Source: JAVVSR01 sp964604875 (GTDB lineage: Bacteria > Bacillota > Clostridia > Christensenellales > CAG-917). From it: 41,377 nucleotides of DNA. Position numbers and translations under genes: made by a program. The stretch spans positions 1 through 41,377 of the forward strand of contig CAZSAC010000011.1 of the NCBI GenBank assembly GCA_964604875.1, in the 5' to 3' direction. The notes beneath the pieces were generated by a model, which worked only from the letters and a program-made list of their open reading frames with translations, made no database searches and was not told the DNA's origin. Position 1 is the first letter of the stretch; each line of letters starts with the position of its first letter. This document shows, piece after piece, positions 25,248 to 33,272 of the stretch.

Positions 25248-27416
25248 ATGGATACAAAAACACTGGAATTTAAAAAAACAATAAAGTCTTGGGACGAAGC
25301 CATACCTTTGGGTAACGGCGACCTAGGCTGTTTAATTTGGAATAGAGCCCGCCGATTAAGGTTTAGTATTGACAAGGCGGGGATTTGGGATTGTTCTAAT
25401 CCGCCTAAGGAGCAAGCGGATTTCAACTATAAAAACCTGATGTCGCTTGTGCGCGAGGGCAGACAAAAAGAGATTGCCGACAAATATGACGATTGTTATC
25501 ACAAGCCAACTCCGACAAAGCTTCCCGCGGGAAAAATAATCTTAGACTTAGGCGTGTATTCCTCTGTTTCGTCTAAATTAGATTTTGGTTCGGCGTTGGC
25601 AACCTTGCAGGCAGGTAAAGTAAAGGTTCGCTCTTTTGTGCGCGCAACCGGAGATTACGGATTGATTGAGGCTGATAAAGTAGGGATTAGGGTTAAAATT
25701 GATAATCCCAAATTTGGAAAATTGCAAGAAGGGTTTGAAAATAAATCAAAAAAAGGCACGGTTCAGTCTTTGAAAAATTTGAGGTATCCCGAGGCAAAAT
25801 TTTTCAGCAAGCAGGTAGGTGATTGCGCCGTTCAATATTTTATACAGCAGACAAACGATTGCTATTACGGCATCGTACTTGCCTCAAAAACTCAAAACGG
25901 AAAAACCTTGATTGCATATACGGTCGGGTTAAGCAAGCAAAATGATTTTTCAAAAGCAAGCATTGAAAAGGTTTTGAAGGCCTTAAAGCTTGGGTTTGAT
26001 AAAGCCCTTGAAACACATTTAAATTGGTGGAAAAACTATTGGGATAAATCCGCATTGTCTTTGCCCGATAAACTTATAGAAAAAAATTGGAACCTTAACG
26101 CGTACCTTTTGGCAAGCTGCTCAAAAAAAGGAAAACTGCCTATGCCCTTGCAGGGCGTTTGGACGGCGGATAACGGTTGTCTGCCACCTTGGAAAGGCGA
26201 CTATCACCACGATTTAAATACGCAGATGTCCTACACAAGCTATCTTAAAGCCAACCGCTTGGAGCAGGGCGAATGTTTCATTGACTTTTTGTTGGACAAA
26301 GCTCAAGCAGGGCGGAGCTTTGCCAAAGAGTTTTATGGCGTCGACGGCTTATGCTTGCCCTCTGTTATGGACGTTGAGGGTAACGCTTTGGGAGGGTGGT
26401 GTCAATACGCTATGTCGCCTACAAACCAGCTTTGGCTTTGTTCAATAATGGCAAGACACTTTTATTATACGCAGGATAAAGACTATCTTATAAAAATCTA
26501 TCCGTATTGCTTGGAGGTTGGGGAGTTTATCCTAAATATGTTGAAGGAAGTCGGCGGAAAATATAAGTTAGAATTGTCTACGTCGCCCGAAATCCACGAT
26601 AACAGCTTGTCGGCTTGGCTGGAGCCTAACAGCAACTATGACCTAGCGCTTATGCGCGCGTTTTGTTTGGATATGATAAAACTCAGTAAAGCCCTAAATA
26701 AGCTTGATGAGGTTTCAATTTGGCAAAATCATTTAAATAAATTTGATTCGATTGCAATAGATAAAGAAAATGTGTTAATGCTCAGTCCTGCCGAGTCCCC
26801 GTATGAATCCCACAGGCACCATTCTCATTGTATGGCGATTTATCCGTTGCGTACAATGAAATACGACAACGAAAAGGACAAAATTGTTATCGACGCCACA
26901 ATAAAAAATTTAGAAAAATTTGGCATTCGCAACTGGGTAGGTTATTCATTCGGCTGGATGGCTCAATTATACGCAATTCAACGCAACGGAGATAAATCAT
27001 TGGAAATGCTGACTCAGTTTTTTAAATATTTCTGCACGAACAATGGTTTCCATTCAAACGGGGATTATCGGTTTAAAACAGCCTGCGCTATGCGTTGTCG
27101 CTTGTTTACGCTTGAAGCAAATTTCTTGGCGATGGACGCCGTTGAGGAAATGTTGCTATATTCCGAGGAGGATAAAACAGTTTTCTTGCCGGCGGTTCCG
27201 ACGGATTGGAAGGAGCTTTCCTTTGATAAATTGAGAGGCTTCGGAGGAGTATTATATTCGTTAAAAGCCCAAAACGGCGTTATAACTTATTTAAGGATTG
27301 AGGCAGAAAAAGACGTCGAAATTTGCATCGGCAACGACAAAAAGGATTTTTCTTTTGAAATAGAAAACAAATTATTTTTATCCGAAAAACAGGTTTTAGA
27401 GTTTGGTAGGATATAA
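25248..27416 (+). CDS. GH95-like fucosidase/galactosidase-type glycosidase
   Basis: 722 residues built like GH95: an N-terminal beta domain beginning WDEAIPLGNGDLGCLIW, and an alpha6/alpha6 barrel from about residue 270. Conserved GH95 blocks are LPMPLQGVW, PPWKGDYHHDLNTQMSY, STSPEIHDN (E448), HRHHSHCMAIYPL and VGYSFGWMAQLYA. GH95 enzymes mostly remove alpha-1,2-L-fucose with inversion; some act on L-galactose. The site normally reading Asn-x-Asn is here D322-L-N324, so one activating asparagine appears changed. There is no signal peptide, and no clear ribosome binding site before the ATG, 12 bases after GH38. Last gene of the operon. The exact substrate is uncertain. Confidence 0.78.
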   Translation: MDTKTLEFKKTIKSWDEAIPLGNGDLGCLIWNRARRLRFSIDKAGIWDCSNPPKEQADFNYKNLMSLVREGRQKEIADKYDDCYHKPTPTKLPAGKIILDLGVYSSVSSKLDFGSALATLQAGKVKVRSFVRATGDYGLIEADKVGIRVKIDNPKFGKLQEGFENKSKKGTVQSLKNLRYPEAKFFSKQVGDCAVQYFIQQTNDCYYGIVLASKTQNGKTLIAYTVGLSKQNDFSKASIEKVLKALKLGFDKALETHLNWWKNYWDKSALSLPDKLIEKNWNLNAYLLASCSKKGKLPMPLQGVWTADNGCLPPWKGDYHHDLNTQMSYTSYLKANRLEQGECFIDFLLDKAQAGRSFAKEFYGVDGLCLPSVMDVEGNALGGWCQYAMSPTNQLWLCSIMARHFYYTQDKDYLIKIYPYCLEVGEFILNMLKEVGGKYKLELSTSPEIHDNSLSAWLEPNSNYDLALMRAFCLDMIKLSKALNKLDEVSIWQNHLNKFDSIAIDKENVLMLSPAESPYESHRHHSHCMAIYPLRTMKYDNEKDKIVIDATIKNLEKFGIRNWVGYSFGWMAQLYAIQRNGDKSLEMLTQFFKYFCTNNGFHSNGDYRFKTACAMRCRLFTLEANFLAMDAVEEMLLYSEEDKTVFLPAVPTDWKELSFDKLRGFGGVLYSLKAQNGVITYLRIEAEKDVEICIGNDKKDFSFEIENKLFLSEKQVLEFGRI

Positions 27417-27426
27417 ATATACGTCG

Positions 27427-27465
27427 CTTTAATCACTTTTTTTGTTAATTCATTAAAGGTTTTTT
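27427..27465 (+). terminator. Possible weak terminator after the glycosidase operon
   Basis: CTTTAAT (27427-27433) and ATTAAAG (27452-27458) with an 18-base loop are followed by TTTTTT at 27460-27465. The stem is weak. Confidence 0.4.
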
Positions 27466-27496
27466 AGGGTTTTGTCAGTTTAATGCGCCTTGAGAC

Positions 27497-27524
27497 TTGC
27501 AACTTTTTTTGATATGATTATAAT
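27497..27524 (+). promoter_or_regulatory. Promoter of the DUF2974 gene
   Basis: TTGCAA (27497-27502), 16 bases, TATAAT (27519-27524). Confidence 0.6.
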
Positions 27525-27553
27525 AGGATTAATACGTAACGGGAGAACTAGGT

Positions 27554-28687
27554 TTGAATATTATTGATTATACCAAAAAAAACGCATACGTAACTTTTGA
27601 AGAAATGCCCTTTAACGAGGTGGACGCGCTTATCCTTTGTCAAATGACATACTTGAACTTTCCCAGATTGAAAATGGATTTTCCATTTAAGTTTAAGGAT
27701 ATAACCGCAAAAGAAAACTTTAGCGATATTTTGCTGTCAAAAAGAGAATTGTATCCGTTAGACTATGATTTGGTGCCCGAGGTATTAAAATCCAACAGGT
27801 TTAACGAATTGGAAATTGTCGATTGCGTGGAATATTTTAACCGCGAGGAGGAATGTCAATTCGGCGCGGCGACGTTTATTTATCGGGATAAGGACGTGTA
27901 TGTGGCAATCCGAGGGACGGACGGCTCCTCTGTCGGCTGGAAAGAAAATTTGAACCTGCTTTACCTAGATAAAACACCATCGCAAATACTGACGCAAAAG
28001 TATATTGAAGAAAATATCCCCGCGCACGTCGGTAAAAATATTTTTCTTATGGGACACTCAAAGGGCGGAAACCAAGCCGTGTACGCTTTGGCGTACGCTT
28101 CAAAGGAAATTCAAGACGCGGTAAGCTATGTCTTCAATTTTGACGGCCCTGGGTTTAATAAGTATTTTTACGAACTAGATGAATATAAACGGATTGAAAA
28201 CAAAATCACAAAATATATGCCTCAAACGTCCATAATCGGCAGAATATTATATAACGGCGAATACACTGTTATCAAAGCCAACGCGACGCTATTTTTCCAG
28301 CATATGACCTATTCTTGGGAAGTCAATGGCGATAAATTTACAAGAATGGACAGGCTTGACGATTTGTCAAACGATTTGGAGGCTATGATACAAAACCAAA
28401 TTTCAGTTATCTCCACAGAGGACAGAAAAAAAATTGTAGACGCTTTTTTTGTGGTTATCGAAGCGTCGGGCGCAAAATATTTTTGCGACATTTTATTGGT
28501 CAGAAAAAATTTGCTCAAATGCTTTAAGGCTTTTTTAAATATTGAAAGAAAAACCCGTAAACCTATGGTCAAGGTGTTTAAAAAAATTGCTAGAATCACC
28601 ATAAAGCGCCGCAAAGTTATGAAGCTTAATAAGCAATACAAAATCGAAGCGCAAGCGCCGAGATGTTTCCCTAAAATTGCGCAATAG
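27554..28687 (+). CDS. DUF2974 (Mbeg1-like) alpha/beta-hydrolase protein
   Basis: 377 residues, starting with TTG after a GGGAG site 8 bases upstream. The protein resembles the DUF2974/Mbeg1-like family. It has an N-terminal FNEVDALILCQMTYLNF, the strand VYVAIRGTD, and the nucleophile elbow FLMGHSKGGNQAVYAL with the expected catalytic serine. A conserved NFDGPGFN stretch follows. The C-terminal 80 residues are very basic. It has no signal peptide. The family is lipase-like, but I know of no defined substrate. Confidence 0.82.
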   Translation: MNIIDYTKKNAYVTFEEMPFNEVDALILCQMTYLNFPRLKMDFPFKFKDITAKENFSDILLSKRELYPLDYDLVPEVLKSNRFNELEIVDCVEYFNREEECQFGAATFIYRDKDVYVAIRGTDGSSVGWKENLNLLYLDKTPSQILTQKYIEENIPAHVGKNIFLMGHSKGGNQAVYALAYASKEIQDAVSYVFNFDGPGFNKYFYELDEYKRIENKITKYMPQTSIIGRILYNGEYTVIKANATLFFQHMTYSWEVNGDKFTRMDRLDDLSNDLEAMIQNQISVISTEDRKKIVDAFFVVIEASGAKYFCDILLVRKNLLKCFKAFLNIERKTRKPMVKVFKKIARITIKRRKVMKLNKQYKIEAQAPRCFPKIAQ

Positions 28688-28751
28688 CAAAGTACATAAA
28701 TCGTAACCATACAAGCTCCTTTTGCATAATTTAAATAAAAAAGGAGATTTT

Positions 28752-29816
28752 ATGGCAAACGCAAGCAATTTTTATATCGGAGGAAACGACGAACACGGAT
28801 TAAATCCTCCTACTGCCGGAAAAAGAACTCCGATTATGCCTTACATAAACCGCAGCTTCTATGAAAATGAGTTCAACAGGGTTTGCAAATACGACTTTTT
28901 AGAGGCTTGCTTAAGATGCGGCTATCGTGTTTTCGACGTCAAACCCGAAATTCAGGATATTTCTATCAGCCAAAGGGTAGCCCGAACTAACGCTCAGAAT
29001 CTATCGCTAGTCGTCACTTTCGGATATAACGCTTTTGGAAGTGGAACTACCTTTAATAGTATTGCAAGATGCCTTTGTTTTTACGGCGAAAAGGCAAAAA
29101 AGTACGCGCAAAGTAAACTTTTGACTCAAAAGATCTATGACAGAATAATTCAAGAACCGTATGTTATTGAGGGCGGAGCAAACCCTCATACGGGAATCGG
29201 AATGTTGGAAAGCGTAAATTGTACCGCTACTCTCATAGAATCCGGCTTTATGACCAACTTTATTGAAGCCAAACTTATGCTGGACCCGACATATGTGCTG
29301 AATATCGCTGAAGCTGCCTGTAAGGGAGTTTGCGATTTTTTAGATGTAAATTATCTGCCCCGTGATGATTTGGGATTATATCCATTGCTGAGAATAGGCG
29401 ATAGCGGAAAATTTGTTCAACTTATGCAAATGCGCCTTAATTATTTTAAATATAACTTAATCGCAGACGGCTCTTTTGGACCTAAAACTTTAGGCGCAGT
29501 CAAGGATTTCCAAACAAAAAACTACATAACAGCCAACGGAGAAGTCGATACTGAAGTTTGGGCGAGGTTATTAAACCTATATCCCACGTCTACGGTAATT
29601 GGGTTTGGAAGCACAAATTCCAGCGTTATGTTCGCTCAACGTAAACTTTTATCAAAGTTGTATCCTATTTTATATTTGGACAGCGATTTCAAAAACAATA
29701 CGCTAAATGCCGTAAAACAATTTCAAAGCGAAAACGGCTTGGAAGTTGACGGCGTAATCGGCCCGAAAACTTGGTCGGTTTTATCTGTAATAAATCAAGG
29801 ACGACCATTGAAATAA
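28752..29816 (+). CDS. Amidase_3-fold protein with two peptidoglycan-binding domains
   Basis: 354 residues. ATG 28752 is chosen for the AAGGAG site 6 bases upstream, rather than TTG 28722. Residues about 5-205 follow the zinc amidase_3 fold (N-acetylmuramoyl-L-alanine amidase), with H15 in DEHG, a Glu near 38-40 and catalytic-type E163 in TLIESGFMTN. Residues about 215-280 (LRIGDSGKFVQLMQMRLN, GSFGPKTLGAVKDFQ) and 285-350 (VDGVIGPKTWSVL) are two PGBD1 wall-binding domains. Where the third zinc histidine is expected (SIHAN) the sequence reads TFGYN, with G91. There is no signal peptide, so export would need lysis or another route. A terminator follows. Confidence 0.82.
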   Translation: MANASNFYIGGNDEHGLNPPTAGKRTPIMPYINRSFYENEFNRVCKYDFLEACLRCGYRVFDVKPEIQDISISQRVARTNAQNLSLVVTFGYNAFGSGTTFNSIARCLCFYGEKAKKYAQSKLLTQKIYDRIIQEPYVIEGGANPHTGIGMLESVNCTATLIESGFMTNFIEAKLMLDPTYVLNIAEAACKGVCDFLDVNYLPRDDLGLYPLLRIGDSGKFVQLMQMRLNYFKYNLIADGSFGPKTLGAVKDFQTKNYITANGEVDTEVWARLLNLYPTSTVIGFGSTNSSVMFAQRKLLSKLYPILYLDSDFKNNTLNAVKQFQSENGLEVDGVIGPKTWSVLSVINQGRPLK

Positions 29817-29824
29817 CAAATATC

Positions 29825-29849
29825 GGCGGGAAAATGTCCCGCCTTTTTT
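29825..29849 (+). terminator. Terminator after the amidase gene
   Basis: GGCGGG (29825-29830) pairs with CCCGCC (29838-29843), with an extra A-T pair inside, followed by six T. The stretch to the next promoter (29850-29957) is AT-rich with no feature I can name. Confidence 0.88.
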
Positions 29850-29957
29850 GTAGGAAAAATCCATATCCATTCTTTCCCTTTTTTCCTAGGGTATTTTTAT
29901 TTTACAAAAAAATCGTATTTTTGGCGTCTGTTTGTTAAAATTTTGTCAGTTTACCTA

Positions 29958-29986
29958 TTTACATTCAATTATTCAAAGGGTATAAT
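29958..29986 (+). promoter_or_regulatory. Promoter of the enoate reductase/aconitase X operon
   Basis: TTTACA (29958-29963), 17 bases, TATAAT (29981-29986). AGAGGTGG precedes ATG 30028. Confidence 0.7.
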
Positions 29987-30027
29987 ACTATTTGGGAAAT
30001 AATCCAAAGATAATGAGAGGTGGTAAT

Positions 30028-32076
30028 ATGAATGAAAAATTTAATCCGTTGTTTACTCCGTGGAAAATCGGCAATCTGGAAATAAAAAACAGAATTGTTA
30101 TGACTTCTATGGGCGGCACGTCTATTTTCGGTTGGATGGAGCCAAACCATTACGATAAAGAGGCGGCGAAATTTTTGCTTGAAAGGGCAAAAAATAACGT
30201 CGGCTTGATTTTACCCGGTATTGCGCCAATCCGAGATATTCTGTTGGGCAAATGGTTATATCAAGGCAAAGGAAAATTTAAAAAGCTGAAGGCGTTTATG
30301 GATGAATTCCATAAAACAGGAGGCAAGCTTTTCGTTCAGCTTACCGCAGGATTTGGCAGGTCGCTTGCTATCAACGATATTATGATTAAGGCTTTGCAAA
30401 ACAAGGCTTTAGGCAAGGTTTTAAAACCCTTTTTAAACGTTGACTATTTGACGGCAAGCGCAAGCAGCACGCCAAACAGATGGTATGAAGACGTATCTTC
30501 AAGACCTTTATCTGTAGAAGAAATCCAAGAAATGATTGCGGCTTTTGCAAAAACTGCAAAGCTTTGTCAAGACGCAGGCGTTGACGGTGTGGAAATCCAC
30601 GCGGTACACGAGGGCTATTTGTTGGATCAATTCACTATGAAATATACTAACCTCCGCACAGACGAATACGGCGGAAGCTTTGAAAACAGATATCGTTTCC
30701 CTGTGGAAATTGTAAAGGCAATCAAAGAAGTTTGCGGAAAGGATTATCCCGTATCGCTGAGGTATTCTGTCGTTTCCAAAACAAAAGGCTTCGGGAAGGG
30801 CGCCTTGCCGAATGAAGATTATGTTGAAGTCGGACGGGATATGGAAGAAAGCGAAAAGGCGGCTAAATATTTGCAGGATGCCGGCTATGATATGCTTAAC
30901 TGCGATAACGGCACCTATGACGCTTGGTATTGGGCTCACCCCGCGCCCTATATGCCGCAGAACTGCAACCTGAGCGATGTTGCGCATATCAAAAAATTTG
31001 TAGATATTCCCGTGGTTTGCGCAGGACGTATGGAGCCTGACATTGCCGCTGACGCTATTCAAAAGGGCGAAATCGACGCTATGGGCGTTGCCCGCCAATT
31101 TTTGGCTGACCCTGAGTGGGTTACCAAAATGCAAAACGACGATATGGCGTCAATCCGTCCGTGTATTTGCTGTCATAACGCTTGTTTCAATATGGCGCAC
31201 TATAACGGCGTCGGAAACGACCAGGATTTATCCGATAACGCAGGTATGGCTCGTTGCGCGCTAAATCCCGAGACTATGCAATCCAAAAAATATAAAATCG
31301 TCAAAACGGCTTCTCCAAAAAATGTTGCCATAATCGGCGGTGGTATCGGAGGTATGGAGGCTGCAAGAGTGCTTGCTCTGCGTGGTCACAAACCCACAAT
31401 TTATGAAAAAACCGATACCTTGGGCGGTGTGTTTATCGCTGCGGCAAGCCCCTCTTTTAAGGAAAAGGACAGGGATTTGATTGAATGGTATAAAAAAGAG
31501 ATGAAAGACTTAGGCGTTGAAATTAAGTTTAACACAGAAGTCAAGGATATTTCCTCACTCGGGGCGGATAAGGTTATCGTCGCAACAGGCAGTATCCCAA
31601 GAAGACTTAATATCAAGGGCGGTGAAAAGGCTATTGAGGCTTGCGATTATTTGCTTGATAAAAAGAAAGTCGGTCAAAAGGTTATTATAATCGGTGGCGG
31701 TTTAACCGGATGCGAAATTGCGCTTGATTTATATCTAAAGGGTAAAACTCCGATTATCGTTGAAATGAAAAACGATTTGATTGCAGTTAAGGGCGTTTGT
31801 TTGGCAAACTCCTCCTATTTAAGAGATTTCTTTGAGCTGAATAAAGTGCCTGTATACCTCAATACTTCCGTCTGCGAAATCAACGAAAAAGGTATTACGG
31901 CTGCCGCAAAAGACGGCAAGCAATTCCAAATTGAGGGCGATAGCGTGATTCTTTCGGTGGGCTATAGACCTGCTCCGCTTGCAACAAACGGCGCATACTT
32001 GGTTGGCGATTGCAGTGGTATCGGCAATTTGCGCACGGTTATCTGGCGCGCGTGGGATATCGCGATGAAAATATAG
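30028..32076 (+). CDS. Enoate-reductase-like NADH:flavin oxidoreductase (FMN, 4Fe-4S, FAD)
   Basis: 682 residues from ATG 30028 (AGAGGTGG site). Residues about 8-370 are an Old Yellow Enzyme barrel with EIHAVHEGYLLDQFTMKYTN then RTDEYGGSFENR. CICCHNACF plus a later MARCALNP form the iron-sulfur cluster region, with an unusually long gap (23 residues) before the last cysteine. VAIIGGGIGGMEAARVLALRG and VIIIGGGLTGCEIALDLYLKG are the FAD and NADH Rossmann motifs. The HAVHEGYLLDQF variant recalls clostridial 2-enoate reductases, which reduce C=C bonds of unsaturated acids. The substrate is unknown. The downstream aconitase X genes suggest that the reduced enoate comes from a dehydration. Confidence 0.85.
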   Translation: MNEKFNPLFTPWKIGNLEIKNRIVMTSMGGTSIFGWMEPNHYDKEAAKFLLERAKNNVGLILPGIAPIRDILLGKWLYQGKGKFKKLKAFMDEFHKTGGKLFVQLTAGFGRSLAINDIMIKALQNKALGKVLKPFLNVDYLTASASSTPNRWYEDVSSRPLSVEEIQEMIAAFAKTAKLCQDAGVDGVEIHAVHEGYLLDQFTMKYTNLRTDEYGGSFENRYRFPVEIVKAIKEVCGKDYPVSLRYSVVSKTKGFGKGALPNEDYVEVGRDMEESEKAAKYLQDAGYDMLNCDNGTYDAWYWAHPAPYMPQNCNLSDVAHIKKFVDIPVVCAGRMEPDIAADAIQKGEIDAMGVARQFLADPEWVTKMQNDDMASIRPCICCHNACFNMAHYNGVGNDQDLSDNAGMARCALNPETMQSKKYKIVKTASPKNVAIIGGGIGGMEAARVLALRGHKPTIYEKTDTLGGVFIAAASPSFKEKDRDLIEWYKKEMKDLGVEIKFNTEVKDISSLGADKVIVATGSIPRRLNIKGGEKAIEACDYLLDKKKVGQKVIIIGGGLTGCEIALDLYLKGKTPIIVEMKNDLIAVKGVCLANSSYLRDFFELNKVPVYLNTSVCEINEKGITAAAKDGKQFQIEGDSVILSVGYRPAPLATNGAYLVGDCSGIGNLRTVIWRAWDIAMKI

Positions 32077-32088
32077 GAGGGACTATAT

Positions 32089-32793
32089 ATGGAACTGACA
32101 AAGGAACAACAGCTCATTCTTGACGGCAATCAAGGCGAGCAAATGGCAAAAATATTAAAAACCTTGGTTATGTACGGCGATACATTCAACGCCACTAAGA
32201 TGGTGCCGATAAGCTCTACCTATGGACATATCGTAACAAGTTTTGGCGTTATCGTAATAAAGGGCGTCTTCGATATGATGGACGAGCTTCTTGCAGGCAA
32301 CGTGAAATCCAAACAAAAGTTCTCCGCAGACCCTCGACCGCTTGATAAAAACGTCCCTAAAAACTTTTTACAAGACATCGTATTTAAGGTTATGTACGGC
32401 CCTCAAAAAAGATACGAGGAGCAGCTTAAGAAAATCGGCTTACTAAACGAGGACTCTTTTACCTGCGCATGCTATTTCGACGAGGTTGGAAACAAACCTA
32501 AAAAAGGCGACATTCTATCCTGGGCGGAATCCAGCGCCGTAAACTATGCAAACTCTGTGCTTGGCGCAAGGTGCAATAGAAACTCGGGTATTATTGAAAT
32601 GTTCGGCTCGATTGTAGGCTTTGTGCCGTATTTCGGGCTTTTGACAGACGAGGGCAGAAAAGCGTCTTGGGTGGTGGAGGTTAAAACCACAAAAAAACCC
32701 GAGGCTCAGCTTTTGGGTTCGGCAATCGGTATGAAAGTTTTAGAGGACGTGCCTTATATCAAAGGTATGGACTGTACCATATTGAAAACTTAA
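32089..32793 (+). CDS. Aconitase X large subunit, N-terminal fragment (frame broken)
   Basis: The 234-residue frame carries the first part of an AcnX (DUF521) catalytic subunit: LTKEQQLILDGNQGEQMAKILKTLV, FDEVGNKPKKGDILSWAESSAVNYANSVLGAR and IVGFVPYFGLL. AcnX enzymes are iron-sulfur dehydratases; known ones act on cis- or trans-3-hydroxy-L-proline or mevalonate 5-phosphate. After VPYIKGMD the family sequence continues only in another frame. In this frame translation ends after CTILKT. The missing middle (about 20 residues) and the shift point to a small deletion. Start ATG follows GGAGGGACTATAT, 12 bases after the flavoenzyme. The fragment alone is unlikely to be active. Confidence 0.85.
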   Translation: MELTKEQQLILDGNQGEQMAKILKTLVMYGDTFNATKMVPISSTYGHIVTSFGVIVIKGVFDMMDELLAGNVKSKQKFSADPRPLDKNVPKNFLQDIVFKVMYGPQKRYEEQLKKIGLLNEDSFTCACYFDEVGNKPKKGDILSWAESSAVNYANSVLGARCNRNSGIIEMFGSIVGFVPYFGLLTDEGRKASWVVEVKTTKKPEAQLLGSAIGMKVLEDVPYIKGMDCTILKT

Positions 32794-32804
32794 CTCCCGA
32801 GGCG

Positions 32805-33272
32805 GTGGAACTTGGCAAGGATTTAATTCAAAAAAACTATAAAACCTATGTTGTCGACGACGCCGAACTGGAAAGAGTTAAAAAATCATATCCCGTTATG
32901 TGGAAGGATAAGGACGCAAAACCTAAGCTTTGCTTTATGGGCTGTCCGCATATGACGCTTTCTCAGCTTAACGACTGGACGGATAAACTTGAGGAAGTTT
33001 TAAAGGCAAAAGGCAAAAAGAAAGTATCCATTAAAACGGTATTTACCTCCGCTCCCGCTGTCCTTAAGGAATTTGAAAAAACCCCTAACGCCAAAAAATT
33101 GAAGGCTATGGGCGTGGTAGTTTCCTATATTTGTCCGCTTATGTATATGAATAATCCGCTATGCGCTAAAATGCCCGTCATAACAAACTCCAATAAGTTG
33201 AGAACTTATACCACGTCGAGGTATTATTCCGACGCAGAAATTTTAGACCAAATTACAGGGGGTAAAAAATAG
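32805..33272 (+). CDS. Aconitase X large subunit, C-terminal fragment (other frame)
   Basis: 155 residues from GTG 32805. The homologous frame actually extends upstream to about 32769 and reads GLYHIENLTPEA, which matches the AcnX stretch around LYHV-GVTPEA, so the break lies near 32769. Typical AcnX elements are KLCFMGCPHMTLSQL with a predicted cluster cysteine, VSYICPLMY and PVITNSNKLRTYTTSRY. If translated separately it would need the GTG, which has only GAGG two bases upstream. It is more probably the tail of a disrupted gene, or part of one gene if the shift is a sequencing error. Its stop overlaps the next GTG by one base. Confidence 0.82.
   Translation: MELGKDLIQKNYKTYVVDDAELERVKKSYPVMWKDKDAKPKLCFMGCPHMTLSQLNDWTDKLEEVLKAKGKKKVSIKTVFTSAPAVLKEFEKTPNAKKLKAMGVVVSYICPLMYMNNPLCAKMPVITNSNKLRTYTTSRYYSDAEILDQITGGKK

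Noticed and set aside
16562..27416. Horizontally acquired island with mobile elements around the glycosidases
   Set aside because: No transposase, integrase, tRNA or flanking repeat is visible, and base composition and codon use look like the neighbours by eye.
32781..32793. Programmed -1 frameshift joining the aconitase X halves
   Set aside because: The site TTGAAAACTTA has only four A in a row and no X-XXY-YYZ heptamer; moreover homologous sequence in the second frame already begins before this point and a middle segment is missing, which a ribosomal shift would not explain.
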